Positions 7,765 through 16,018 are shown, counted from the first letter of the stretch. The stretch is 64,000 bases of DNA from Modestobacter sp. L9-4 (GCF_019112525.1 NZ_CP077800.1:2356001-2420000), one strand, 5' to 3'. The notes: generated by a model not told the origin, from the sequence alone. Translations and numbers: made by a program.

Positions 7765-8892
7765 ATGACCCGTGTGACCCGCCCGACCACCGCCGCGGCC
7801 GACGCCTACCTCGCCGGCTTCGCCGAGGACGAGGGCTACCTGGACTTCGCCCGGTTCGGCCCGCCGGCGCGGGCGGTGGTCGATGCCGGCGCTGCGGCGA
7901 TGTCCGCGGTGCACACCGCCGGTCCGGGGACCGTCGACGGGCTGATGCTCGCCGAGGACCGGGCGCTGGCCGCGGCCGCCGCGCTGACCGGGTTCGCGCC
8001 GGGCAACGTGGCCTACACCCCCAGCACGTCGGCCGGGCTGTTCCAGGTGGCCTTCGCGCTGACCGGCACCGTGCTGGTCAGCCCCGCCGAGTTCCCGGCC
8101 AACCTCTACCCCTGGTGGCGGGCGGCATCGGCCGGCCGGCTGCAGGTGGCCGAGCTGCCGCCCGGAGCGGTCACCCCCGACGCCCTGCGGGCCGCGCTGG
8201 CCGGGACCGACGCGGGCGCGGTGGCCGTCAGCGCCGTCGACTTCGCCACCGGCGCCCGGGCCGACCTCGCCGGCCTGCGCGACGTCGCCGGCGACCGGCT
8301 GCTCGTCGTCGACGGCATCCAGGGCCTCGGCGCGGTGGAGGCGGACTGGACGGCGGCCGACGTCCTGGTCGCCGGCGGGCAGAAGTGGCTGCGCAGCGGC
8401 TGGGGCACCGGCCTGCTCGCCGTGTCCGACCGCGCGCTGGCCCGGCTGGACCCGCTGCTGGCCGGCTGGACCGCGGTCGAGGACCCGACCCGCTACGACG
8501 GCGTGCCGCACCCGCTCGCCCCCGGCGCCGACCGCCTGCGCACGACGAACACCAGTCCGGTCGCCCAGGCCTGCCTCGCCGCGGGGCTGGAGCTGCTGGC
8601 GAGCGTCGGCGTCCCGTGGGTGGCCGCCCGGATCGCCGGCCGGGTCGAGGAGCTGCTCGCGGTGCTGGACCGGCGCGGTGCGGTGGTGACGTCGTCGCGC
8701 GCGCCGCGGCAGCGGGCCGGGATCGTGGCCTTCCGGGTGCCCGGCGTCCCGGGGGAGGAGCTGCACGCCGTCCTCGCCCGGTCCGGGGTCACCTGCACCC
8801 GGCACGGCGACCGCGCCCGGCTGGGCGTGCACGCGACCACCACACCGGCGGCACTGGCCCGGCTGGACGAGGCGCTCACCGCGCTGCACTGA
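7765..8892 (+). CDS. Class V aminotransferase-fold PLP-dependent enzyme
   Basis: A 375-aa fold-type I PLP enzyme. The PLP aspartate is in VVDGIQGLGAVEADW and the Schiff-base lysine in GGQKWLRSGWGTG. The TNTSPVAQACLAAGLELL block and the C-terminal small domain are as in the kynureninase/cysteine-desulphurase-like group. The ATG at 7765 follows gacg with no strong ribosome site; GTG at 7774 is an alternative. The reaction (transamination, desulphuration or lyase) cannot be assigned. It resembles EgtE at 54714 in fold only. Confidence 0.82.
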   Translation: MTRVTRPTTAAADAYLAGFAEDEGYLDFARFGPPARAVVDAGAAAMSAVHTAGPGTVDGLMLAEDRALAAAAALTGFAPGNVAYTPSTSAGLFQVAFALTGTVLVSPAEFPANLYPWWRAASAGRLQVAELPPGAVTPDALRAALAGTDAGAVAVSAVDFATGARADLAGLRDVAGDRLLVVDGIQGLGAVEADWTAADVLVAGGQKWLRSGWGTGLLAVSDRALARLDPLLAGWTAVEDPTRYDGVPHPLAPGADRLRTTNTSPVAQACLAAGLELLASVGVPWVAARIAGRVEELLAVLDRRGAVVTSSRAPRQRAGIVAFRVPGVPGEELHAVLARSGVTCTRHGDRARLGVHATTTPAALARLDEALTALH

Positions 8893-8970
8893 GGCGCCGC
8901 GGTGTTCCCGCTCCTGGATGTGATCTGTGCAGCACGTGGGAAGTGATCCGGCGCCCGGGGCCTTGGAGGT

Positions 8971-8987
8971 CGTTGCTGGAAGCAACG
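8971..8987. promoter_or_regulatory. Inverted repeat upstream of MFS gene
   Basis: CGTTGCT (8971-8977) and AGCAACG (8981-8987) form a perfect 7-bp inverted repeat with a 3-nt centre, 22 bp before the MFS start and just ahead of its AGGACGG ribosome site (8991-8997). It could be a repressor operator or an RNA hairpin near the ribosome site. No regulator gene is adjacent. Confidence 0.45.
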
Positions 8988-9008
8988 AACAGGACGGATC
9001 CCCACCGC

Positions 9009-10484
9009 ATGAGCACGACCGAACGCCGTACCTCCCACCAGGTGACCTTCGCCGTCCTGACGACGGGGGTGATCGCCTTCGCGCTCCTGCAGTCGCTGGT
9101 GACCCCGGTGCTGCCCACCCTGGAGGCGGCGCTGCACACCGACCAGTCGAGCGTCACCTGGGTGCTGACGGCCTACCTGCTGTCGGCGTCGATCTCCACG
9201 CCGATCCTGGGCCGGCTGGGCGACATGACCGGCAAGAAGCGCATGTTCGTCCTGGCGCTGACCGCGCTGGCACTGGGCTGCCTGCTCGCCGCGCTGGCCA
9301 CCAACCTGACCGTCATGATCATCGCCCGGGTCGTCCAGGGCATCGGCGGTGGCGTGCTGCCGCTGGCCTTCGGGATCATCCGCGACGAGTTCCCCCGCGA
9401 GAAGGTCGCCGGCGCCGTCGGGGCCATCTCCGCGCTGATCGCCGTCGGTGCCGGGGTCGGCCTGGTCGTGGCCGGTCCGATCGTGAACGCGCTGAGCTAC
9501 CACTGGCTGTTCTGGCTGCCGCTGATCGTGCTCGTCGGTGCCGCGCTCGCCGCCCAGTTCCTGGTGCCGGAGTCCCCGGTGCGCACCTCCGGCTCGGTCA
9601 ACTGGCCGGCCGCCCTGCTGCTGTCGGCCTGGCTGGTCGCGCTGCTGCTCGCCGTCAGCCAGTCCCCGACCTGGGGCTGGGGCTCGGGCAAGGTGCTCGG
9701 CCTGCTCGCGGCCGCCGTCGTCCTCGCCGCGGCCTGGATCGCCCTGGAGTCCCGCTCGGCGCAGCCGCTGATCGACATGCGGATGATGCGCGTGCGCGCC
9801 GTCTGGGCGACCAACCTCGTCGCGCTGCTGTTCGGTGTCGCCATGTACGCGGCGTTCGCGTTCCTGCCGCAGTTCCTGCAGACGCCCTCGGCGGCCGGCT
9901 ACGGCTTCGGGTCCTCGGTGACGGTGTCCGGCTTGCTGCTCCTGCCGCAGACCATCGCCTCGTTCGTCCTCGGCCTGGTCTCCGGCCGGCTGGCCCAGCG
10001 GATCGGCTCGAAGACCGTCCTGGTCATCGGCACGCTGGTCTCCGCCGTGGGCTACCTGACCTTCGCGCTGGCGCACGACAGCCAGGGGCAGGTGCTGATC
10101 GCCTCCACCGTCATGGGCGCCGGCTTCGGGCTGGCCTTCGCCGCGATGTCCAACCTGATCGTCGCCGCCGTCGAGCCGTCCCAGACCGGGGTGGCCAGCG
10201 GCATGAACGCCAACATCCGCACCATCGGCGGGTCGCTGGGTGCTGCCGTCATGGCCTCGGTGGTGACCGCGCACGCGGGCCCGAGCGGGCTGCCGACCGA
10301 GTCCGGCTACACCAACGGCTTCCTCATGCTCACCGGGGCGCTGGTGCTCGCCGGTGCGGCCGCGCTCCTGATCCCGGCGGTGCGCCGCGACCCGCGGACG
10401 CACGTCGAGCCCGACGTCGAGCTGCGCCACCCGGAGGCCGCGCTGGTCGCCGGCGGCACCGTGGTCGGCGACGACCCGGAGTGA
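9009..10484 (+). CDS. MFS transporter, DHA2 (14-TM drug:H+ antiporter) type
   Basis: A 491-aa membrane protein with about 14 hydrophobic segments. It has the family landmarks: LGRLGDMTGKKRMF in loop 2-3 (motif A), RVVQGIGGGVLPLAFGIIRDEFP around TM4-5 (motif B/C region) and ANIRTIGGSLGAAV near the end. The family exports antibiotics and other amphiphiles using the proton gradient. The ATG at 9009 has an upstream AGGACGG. A strong hairpin follows, so it is probably monocistronic. The palindrome at 8971-8987 may control it. Confidence 0.9.
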   Translation: MSTTERRTSHQVTFAVLTTGVIAFALLQSLVTPVLPTLEAALHTDQSSVTWVLTAYLLSASISTPILGRLGDMTGKKRMFVLALTALALGCLLAALATNLTVMIIARVVQGIGGGVLPLAFGIIRDEFPREKVAGAVGAISALIAVGAGVGLVVAGPIVNALSYHWLFWLPLIVLVGAALAAQFLVPESPVRTSGSVNWPAALLLSAWLVALLLAVSQSPTWGWGSGKVLGLLAAAVVLAAAWIALESRSAQPLIDMRMMRVRAVWATNLVALLFGVAMYAAFAFLPQFLQTPSAAGYGFGSSVTVSGLLLLPQTIASFVLGLVSGRLAQRIGSKTVLVIGTLVSAVGYLTFALAHDSQGQVLIASTVMGAGFGLAFAAMSNLIVAAVEPSQTGVASGMNANIRTIGGSLGAAVMASVVTAHAGPSGLPTESGYTNGFLMLTGALVLAGAAALLIPAVRRDPRTHVEPDVELRHPEAALVAGGTVVGDDPE

Positions 10485-10488
10485 GCAA

Positions 10489-10519
10489 CGGGCCCGTGCG
10501 CGGTCAGCGCACGGGCCCG
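10489..10519. terminator. Hairpin between convergent MFS gene and acidic protein gene
   Basis: Perfect 13-bp stem: CGGGCCCGTGCGC (10489-10501) with GCGCACGGGCCCG (10507-10519) around a 5-nt loop. It can serve both convergent genes. Confidence 0.7.
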
Positions 10520-10533
10520 GCAGGGCTGGTCGG

Positions 10534-10962
10534 TCAGGCCGCGCGCTGGGCGGCGAACTCGGTGGTCTCGGCCTCGGAGAGGTGCCGGCCGCGGGTGGCC
10601 TGGGGCACCGCGCGCAGCGCCTCGACCGGCTGGACGACGTCGGCGCCGGCCGGGGTGGCGAACTCCGCGGTGACCGGCTCCTCCTCGGTGACCTCGGCCT
10701 CGGCCTGGACGGGCGTCTCGGCCTCGACCGGCGACTCCGCCTGGACGGGCGTCTCGGCCCGGACCTCGACGACCTCCTCGGCCTGCGGCTCGTCGCGGAC
10801 GGCGGCCGGGTTCTCCGCGATGTCGACGACCTCGGCCAGGCCCGCGGCGTGGATGCGGGCGATGGACTCCAGGGCGCCGGCCGCCAGCTCGGCGATGACC
10901 TGCGCGTCGGAGGTCGCCTGACGGTCCTCGGCAACGGCGTGGATGCTCATGCCCCCTTCCAT
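10534..10962 (-). CDS. Hypothetical acidic Ala/Glu-rich protein
   Basis: A 142-aa protein of unknown function. The first half looks folded and helical (AQVIAELAAGALESIARIHAAGLAEVVDIAE). The middle is a low-complexity Glu/Ala/Val stretch with repeats such as AETPVQAE, AESPVEAE and AETPVQAE. The end is more basic (RGRHLSEAETTEFAAQ). There is no signal peptide or membrane segment. The ATG at 10962 is preferred because AGGAG lies 7 nt before it; the ATG at 10950 has its purine run too close. It is divergent from the Ser-x-x repeat gene (116 bp between starts). Confidence 0.65.
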   Translation of the reverse strand: MEGGMSIHAVAEDRQATSDAQVIAELAAGALESIARIHAAGLAEVVDIAENPAAVRDEPQAEEVVEVRAETPVQAESPVEAETPVQAEAEVTEEEPVTAEFATPAGADVVQPVEALRAVPQATRGRHLSEAETTEFAAQRAA

Positions 10963-11078
10963 CGGCAGTCTCCTGCGCCACCGGAACCGGCCGGTCCCGG
11001 TGACCCGGCGCACGTCCGGCCGGGACGCCGCGCCCGAGCGGGTTCCCGTCCGGGCCGGCCGGTGCCACGCTCGGTGAG

Positions 11079-11378
11079 GTGAGCTCCCGGTCCTGGCTGT
11101 CCCTGTGGTCCCGGGACCCCGCGCTGTCCCTCGCCTCGCAGGGGTCGTTCCCCTCGATCGGCAGCGTGGGGTCCGTCGCCTCGATCGGCAGCGTCGGCTC
11201 GTCGATGTCGCTGTTCTCCGTCGGCAGCTGGCTGTCGGTCGGCTCGGCGCTGTCCGCGCGGTCGGTGGGGTCGGTGCTGTCCTGGCGGACGGTGCACGGT
11301 GCCCGCGCGGCGGGCGGCGCCGCGGCGGTCGCCGTCGTCCTGGCCTCGACCGCGGCGCTGGCCGGGAGGCGGTGGTGA
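11079..11378 (+). CDS. Small Ser-x-x triplet-repeat protein with C-terminal membrane segment
   Basis: A 99-aa protein I cannot place in a named family. From residue 2 to 70 the chain reads as 23 consecutive triplets, 22 starting with Ser (the exception is Pro14); Thr71 continues the phase. The other two positions are mainly Val, Ile, Leu, Gly, Ala or Trp, for example SIG, SVG, SVA, SLF, SWL. Residues about 77-95 form a hydrophobic Ala/Val/Gly segment ending in Gly-Arg-Arg-Trp, consistent with a membrane anchor and cytoplasmic positive end. The GTG at 11079 has only a weak ribosome site. The stop overlaps the next start (GTGA), implying translational coupling. Ser codons vary (tcc, tcg, agc), so the pattern is selected at protein level. 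Confidence 0.7.
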   Translation: MSSRSWLSLWSRDPALSLASQGSFPSIGSVGSVASIGSVGSSMSLFSVGSWLSVGSALSARSVGSVLSWRTVHGARAAGGAAAVAVVLASTAALAGRRW

Positions 11379-11716
11379 CCGCCACCGTCGAGCAGTACCT
11401 CGCCGAGCTCCCCGCCGACGTGCGGGCGCGGGTCGAGGAGCTGCGCCGGGTCGTCCACGAGCTCGCGCCGGGCGCGGGGGAGTCGATCAGCTACGCGATG
11501 CCGGTCTTCACCCTGGACGGTGCGCCACTGCTGCACGTCGGGGCGTGGAGGCGCCACATCGGGCTGTACCCGGTGCCGGTGCTGGACGACGAGCTCGAGG
11601 CCGAGCTCGCGCCCCGCCGCAGCGGCCGGGACACGGTGCGGCTGCCGCACGCCGCACCGTTCCCGCGGGAGCTGGTGGCCCGGGTGGTCCGGGCGCTGGT
11701 CGACCGCCGCGGCTGA
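11375..11716 (+). CDS. DUF1801 (YdhG-like) family protein
   Basis: A 113-aa protein with the DUF1801 pattern: VEQYLAELPADVRARVEELRRVVHELAP, then ESISYAMPVFTLDGAPLLHVGAWRRHIGLYP and a C-terminal helix (FPRELVARVVRALVDRR). The family is small and cytoplasmic with no firmly known biochemical role. The GTG at 11375 overlaps the stop of the triplet-repeat gene and is preceded by GGGAGG, so the two are co-translated. A start at GTG 11372 is also possible. Confidence 0.82.
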   Translation: MTATVEQYLAELPADVRARVEELRRVVHELAPGAGESISYAMPVFTLDGAPLLHVGAWRRHIGLYPVPVLDDELEAELAPRRSGRDTVRLPHAAPFPRELVARVVRALVDRRG

Positions 11717-11790
11717 CCGGCCCCCGGCCGGCCGGCACCGGGCCGTACGCCGGCTCGTCGGCCAGGGCCGCCGTCCACCGGGGCGGGAGG

Positions 11791-13026
11791 TCAGCCCGCC
11801 AGTGCCTGCGTGTCCCGGCGGTGTGTCCCCGCGCCCAGGTCCCCGGGGACGGCGTCCGGGACGGTCAGGTGCCCGGCCGGAGCCGGGCGCCCGAAGTGCC
11901 AGCCCTGCCCGTCGTCGACGCCCAGGACACGCAGCATCGCGTGCTCGGCCGCGGTCTCGACGCCCTCGGCCACCACCCGCACCCCGCCGCCGTGGGCGAA
12001 GTCGACCAGCGACTCGACCAGCCGGGCCAGCACCGGGTCGGTGTCCAGCCCGCTGACGATGCTGCGGTCGATCTTGATGACGTCGGGGTCGGTCACCACG
12101 ATGTGCCGGAGGCTGCTGAAGCCGGCGCCCACGTCGTCGATGGCCAGCCCCATCCCGGCGGCACGCAGTGGGGTCAGCACCTCGACCAGCGCGTCGTAGT
12201 CGGCCACCTGGTCGTGCTCGGACAGCTCCAGCAGCACCCGCGGCAACGGGAGCGCCGCGAGCAGGTCGCGGCAGCGGTCGGTGAGCAGCGTGCCGGGGGA
12301 GACGTTCATCGACACGTAGCCGGGGACGTCGTCCAGCAGCGTGGCCGCCCGGGCCAGGGCCTGCAGCTCCAGCCGGTCGCCCTCGCCGATGCTGTGCGCC
12401 TCCGCGAAGACGGTGTCGGGCGCGCGGTCCCACTCGGCGGGGAAGCGGCTCAGCGCCTCGGCGCCGCGGCGCTCGCCGGTGGCCAGGTCGACGATCGGCT
12501 GGAGGACGACGACGGGTCCGCCGGCGGCCAGCACCGGGAGGACCCGCTGCTCGATCTCGCTGCGCCGCTGCTCCTCGCGCAGGTCGGGCTCGACGATCAC
12601 CGAGGCCGCGTTGGCCAGCACCTCCATCAGCGTCTGGTCACGGGTCGACAGCTCGGGGTCCGAACGCAGCCCGAAGGCGCAGAAGGTGCCGTAGACGGTG
12701 CCGTCGCTCAGCCGTACCGGGGCGGTGACGTAGCTGCGGATGCGCGGCACCCGGGCCGGGCGCAACCGCATGGCGGCGGGGAAGTCGGTCACGTCGGGCA
12801 TGACCGCCGGGAGGTCGCCGTCCAGCACCGCCTGGCAGAAGCTGGTGTCCTGCGGCTGGGCCAGCCCGTCGTGGAAGAGCAGCGGCATCGAGGACTCGAC
12901 GACCTCGAGGTGCTGCGTGGTGCCGTCGAACCGGCTGAAGAAGGCCACGCTCAGGCCCAGCGACCGCCGCGCCGTCTGCAGCAGGTCGGCGATCTGCCGT
13001 TCGCTCTCCGAGCGCTGTCTGCGCAC
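11791..13026 (-). CDS. GAF-EAL domain cyclic-di-GMP phosphodiesterase
   Basis: A 411-aa cytoplasmic protein. Residues about 10-150 form a GAF-like sensor and about 160-390 an EAL domain that hydrolyses c-di-GMP. All catalytic signatures are present: EAL in GAEALSRF, Asn in NVSPGTL, Glu in LLELSEH, the Asp pair in AIDDVGAGFSS, Lys in VIKIDRSIV, Glu in VVAEGVET and QGWHFGRP. It should be active and has no GGDEF domain. The GTG at 13026 follows gaggagagg. The divergent neighbour is a PAS-GAF-PPM phosphatase. Confidence 0.88.
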   Translation of the reverse strand: MRRQRSESERQIADLLQTARRSLGLSVAFFSRFDGTTQHLEVVESSMPLLFHDGLAQPQDTSFCQAVLDGDLPAVMPDVTDFPAAMRLRPARVPRIRSYVTAPVRLSDGTVYGTFCAFGLRSDPELSTRDQTLMEVLANAASVIVEPDLREEQRRSEIEQRVLPVLAAGGPVVVLQPIVDLATGERRGAEALSRFPAEWDRAPDTVFAEAHSIGEGDRLELQALARAATLLDDVPGYVSMNVSPGTLLTDRCRDLLAALPLPRVLLELSEHDQVADYDALVEVLTPLRAAGMGLAIDDVGAGFSSLRHIVVTDPDVIKIDRSIVSGLDTDPVLARLVESLVDFAHGGGVRVVAEGVETAAEHAMLRVLGVDDGQGWHFGRPAPAGHLTVPDAVPGDLGAGTHRRDTQALAG

Positions 13027-13230
13027 GAACCTCTCCTCGGTCGACGGGCCGGTGGCCTCGGGATCTCGAGGTGGTTGCCCGAGTCCACCATCGGCACGGG
13101 CAGCACGGCGGTTGAGCGGGGTCACCTGCACGGGGGACGGGGCCACCCCGCTCGGCCGGGCCGGAGGGCGCCGTGCGCGTGTCATGATCAGGCCGCGGTC
13201 GCCCCGCGTCCGAGCCGTGGACCCCCGGGC

Positions 13231-14988
13231 GTGCGGAGGAGAGGTGTCGCGCTGAACGATCGGCTGGCCGAGCTGGTGCTGGGGGAGCGCACCGAGCTCC
13301 AGCGGGCGGTCCTGGCGGCGGACTGGTCGCAGACCCCGCTCGGCCCGGTGGCGACCTGGTCCCCGACGCTGCTGACCGCGGTGAGCACGGTGCTGAACTC
13401 CCGGTTCGCGATGATGCTGGCCTGGGGCCCGGAGCTGACGCTCGTCTTCAACGACGCCTACACGCCCATGCTCGGTGCCCGTCATCCCGGCGCCCTCGGG
13501 CGGTCGATGGCCGAGGTCTGGTCCGACGTGTGGGCCGACGTGCAGGGGCTGGTCACCGACGTCCTCGCCGGTCGGAGCACCTACGCCGAGGACCTGCCGC
13601 TGACGATGACCCGGCACGGGTTCGCGGAGGAGACCTGGTTCACCTTCTCCTACAGTCCGGTCGTCGAGCCCGAGGGCCGGGTGGCAGGGTTGCTCAACAC
13701 GGTCGTCGAGTCCACGCCGCGCGTGCTGTCGGCCCGCCGGATGGGGGTCCTGCAGCAGCTGGGCAGCCTGCCGCGCTCGGTCCACGGCAGCACCGAGGCA
13801 GCCGCTGTCGCCGCCCTCCGGGTGCTCGCCGACGCCGACGCCGACTGCCCGTTCGGCGTGGTCTACCTCCTGGAGGACGACGAGGCAGGCGCCCGGCGCA
13901 CCGCCAGCTACGGGGTGGACCCGGCGGGCGCGCTGTCCGATGCGGTCCTGCAGGCGGCGGTGCGGCAGGCGGTGACCACCGGCGCGGTCGTCCCGGTGGG
14001 CGACCTGGGGGCCCGGCTGCCCGGCATCGCCGACGCCGGCCCGGTCGGGTCCGCCGGCGTCGAGACCGCGTTCGCGCTGCCGCTGACCGCGGCGGGCCGG
14101 GACCGGCCGATCGGTGCGCTGGTGCTCGGCGTCAGCCCGCACCTGCGGGTGGACGCCGAGTACCTCACCTTCCTGCAGCTGGCCGCCGGTCAGGTGGCCG
14201 CGGCCGTGGCCGACGCCCAGGCGGTCCTGGCCGAGCGCCGGCGGGCGGCGGAGCGGGCCGAGCTGGACCGCTCGCGGGCGCAGTTCTTCACCGAGGTCGC
14301 CGTCACCCTGCAGCGCGCCGTCCTCGGGCCGACCGTGCTGCCGACCGGGTTCGCCGTCCACTACGAGCCGGCCGCCGGGACCCTGGAGGTCGGTGGCGAC
14401 TGGTACGACGTCGTCGACCTGCCCGGTGGGTCCTACGGGGTGGTCGTGGGCGACGTCGTCGGGCGCGGGCTCGACGCGGCCGCGGTGATGGGCCAGCTGC
14501 GCAGCGCCGGGCGGGCGCTGCTGCTGGAGAGCCGCTCCCCGGCACACGTGCTCTCCGCACTCGACCGGTTCGCCGCCCTGGTGCCCGGGGCCATCTGCAG
14601 CACCGTCTTCTGCGGCATCGTCGACCCGGCGGCGGCCACCCTGCGCTACAGCAGCGCCGGGCACCCACCCGCCGTCCTGGTCGACGACCAGGGCCGGGCG
14701 CAGCTGCTGGAGGGGGCACGCGGCGTGCCCCTGGCGGTGCTGGAGGGCGTGCAGCGCCCCGAGGCGCAGGTGAGCCTGCCGCCGGGGTCGACGCTGCTGC
14801 TCTACACCGACGGCCTCGTCGAGCGGCGGGACGAGGCGCTCGACGAGGGCATCGACCGGGCGGTGCAGGCACTGGTCGCCGGCCGCCACCTGGCCTCCAC
14901 GGTGCTGGCCGACCTGCTCACCGACCAGCTGCTGTCCGACGCCCCCGACGACGACGTCGCGTTCCTGCTCTACCGCAGCCCCGGCTGA
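13231..14988 (+). CDS. PAS-GAF-PPM (SpoIIE/RsbU-type) serine phosphatase
   Basis: About 580 aa. Residues about 20-150 resemble a PAS domain (TPLGPVATW, FAMMLAWGPELTLVFNDAYTPMLG). About 165-330 is GAF-like. About 350-580 is a PPM phosphatase with EVGGDWYDVVDLPGG, VVGDVVGRGLDAA, YSSAGHPPAVLV, LLLYTDGLVERRDE and DDDVAFLLYR. Such proteins dephosphorylate anti-anti-sigma factors and start partner-switching stress responses. The best ribosome site (GGAGGAGAGG, 13235-13244) is 7 nt before an in-frame CTG at 13252; the GTG at 13231 lies upstream of that site. The start given is the nearest conventional one; CTG may be the real one. Confidence 0.85.
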   Translation: MRRRGVALNDRLAELVLGERTELQRAVLAADWSQTPLGPVATWSPTLLTAVSTVLNSRFAMMLAWGPELTLVFNDAYTPMLGARHPGALGRSMAEVWSDVWADVQGLVTDVLAGRSTYAEDLPLTMTRHGFAEETWFTFSYSPVVEPEGRVAGLLNTVVESTPRVLSARRMGVLQQLGSLPRSVHGSTEAAAVAALRVLADADADCPFGVVYLLEDDEAGARRTASYGVDPAGALSDAVLQAAVRQAVTTGAVVPVGDLGARLPGIADAGPVGSAGVETAFALPLTAAGRDRPIGALVLGVSPHLRVDAEYLTFLQLAAGQVAAAVADAQAVLAERRRAAERAELDRSRAQFFTEVAVTLQRAVLGPTVLPTGFAVHYEPAAGTLEVGGDWYDVVDLPGGSYGVVVGDVVGRGLDAAAVMGQLRSAGRALLLESRSPAHVLSALDRFAALVPGAICSTVFCGIVDPAAATLRYSSAGHPPAVLVDDQGRAQLLEGARGVPLAVLEGVQRPEAQVSLPPGSTLLLYTDGLVERRDEALDEGIDRAVQALVAGRHLASTVLADLLTDQLLSDAPDDDVAFLLYRSPG

Positions 14989-15030
14989 ACGTCCTTGCCG
15001 TCGCCGGCCGGAGGGGCCAGGCTGCGCGGC

Positions 15031-15669
15031 ATGTGGACGACGACGGTCGACGGCGGCCCGGACGACGAGTGGGCACGCCGGTCCAGCGCGCCGGAGAACG
15101 AGGCCCCGGCCACCGTCCCGGTCAGCGTGGTCCTCGCCCGGACCGCGACGGCCGCCGTGACCCTGACCGGGGTCCAGGTCTTCACCACCGGGATCGCCTT
15201 CACCGTCGGCCTCCGCTGCCGCCCCGAGACGCTGGCCGCCCTGGAGTCCCGCGACCTCGGGGACCTGCTGTGGGGCCACCGGGGGCCGGGTCCGCAGCTG
15301 CTGGTCGGCGTCGAGCTCGCCGACGGGCGCCGGGCCAGCAACGTGCCGGCCGGTCCGGACGCCTCCGGCGACCCGGGCGGTCGCGACGCGGTGCTGTTCC
15401 ACGGCGGCGGGGGCAGCGCCGGGCAGCTGTCGGCCGACCACAGCTGGTGGCTCAGCCCGCTGCCGCCGGCGGGGCCGCTGCGCGTCGTCGTCCGCTGCGA
15501 CCCGCTGGGCGTGCCGGACACGGTCACGGAGCTGGACGGGGCGGCGATCCGGGCCGCCGCGGAGGGCGTGGTCACCCTCTGGCCGTGGGTCTCCCCGCAC
15601 GAGGTCGACGTCCCGATGACCTCGCCTGCACCGGACCTGCCGGCCGGCAGCTGGTTCGCCGGGGCCTGA
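15031..15669 (+). CDS. Hypothetical protein
   Basis: A 212-aa protein with no family I recognise. It looks like a soluble, beta-rich domain with no signal peptide or transmembrane helix: VPVSVVLARTATAAVTLTGVQVFTTGIAFTV, then HSWWLSPLPPAGPLRVVVRCDPLG and WPWVSPHEVDVP near the end. The ATG at 15031 (MWTTTVDGG) is chosen; an in-frame start at 14995 would add 12 residues. It follows the phosphatase on the same strand with a 42-bp gap, so they may be co-transcribed. Confidence 0.65.
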   Translation: MWTTTVDGGPDDEWARRSSAPENEAPATVPVSVVLARTATAAVTLTGVQVFTTGIAFTVGLRCRPETLAALESRDLGDLLWGHRGPGPQLLVGVELADGRRASNVPAGPDASGDPGGRDAVLFHGGGGSAGQLSADHSWWLSPLPPAGPLRVVVRCDPLGVPDTVTELDGAAIRAAAEGVVTLWPWVSPHEVDVPMTSPAPDLPAGSWFAGA

Positions 15670-15751
15670 CCCGGTTCACGCGGGCGTCGGCCCGGGTAGT
15701 CGCCGACGCAGGTGACCGGCACCGGTCACGACGTTCAGGGGGAGGACGGGC

Positions 15752-16018
15752 ATGGCTGCCTGCGAGGTCTGCGGCAACGACTACCGGCTCAGCTTCGAGG
15801 TGCACGCCGCCGGGGCGGTGCACGTCTTCGACAGCTTCGAGTGCGCGATCCACGCGATGGCCCCCATCTGCGAGCACTGCGGGGTGAAGGTGGTCGGCCA
15901 CGGCGTCGAGGCCGACGGCGTCTTCTTCTGCTGCGCGTCGTGTGCCCGCACGCACGGCGAGCAGGAGAGCGCGCAAGAGCTGGTCGACCACGCGGGCCGG
16001 GCGCCGGACGAGCGGTGA
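15752..16018 (+). CDS. Small Cys-rich zinc-binding protein
   Basis: An 88-aa protein with Cys pairs spaced for metal binding: CEVC at residues 4-7, Cys in SFECAIHAM, CEHC, then CCASC followed by a His. This is typical of treble-clef or metallothionein-like zinc sites. A GGGGGAGG ribosome site precedes the ATG. Its stop overlaps the start of kptA (GTGA), so the two are made together. The function is unknown; a link to RNA or ADP-ribose chemistry is inference from position only. Confidence 0.78.
   Translation: MAACEVCGNDYRLSFEVHAAGAVHVFDSFECAIHAMAPICEHCGVKVVGHGVEADGVFFCCASCARTHGEQESAQELVDHAGRAPDER

Noticed and set aside
13027-15600. Upstream extension of the EAL-domain ORF to 1269 codons on the minus strand
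   Set aside because: The extra part lies antisense to the PAS-GAF-PPM gene and has no domain pattern; a GTG with a good ribosome site exists at 13026.
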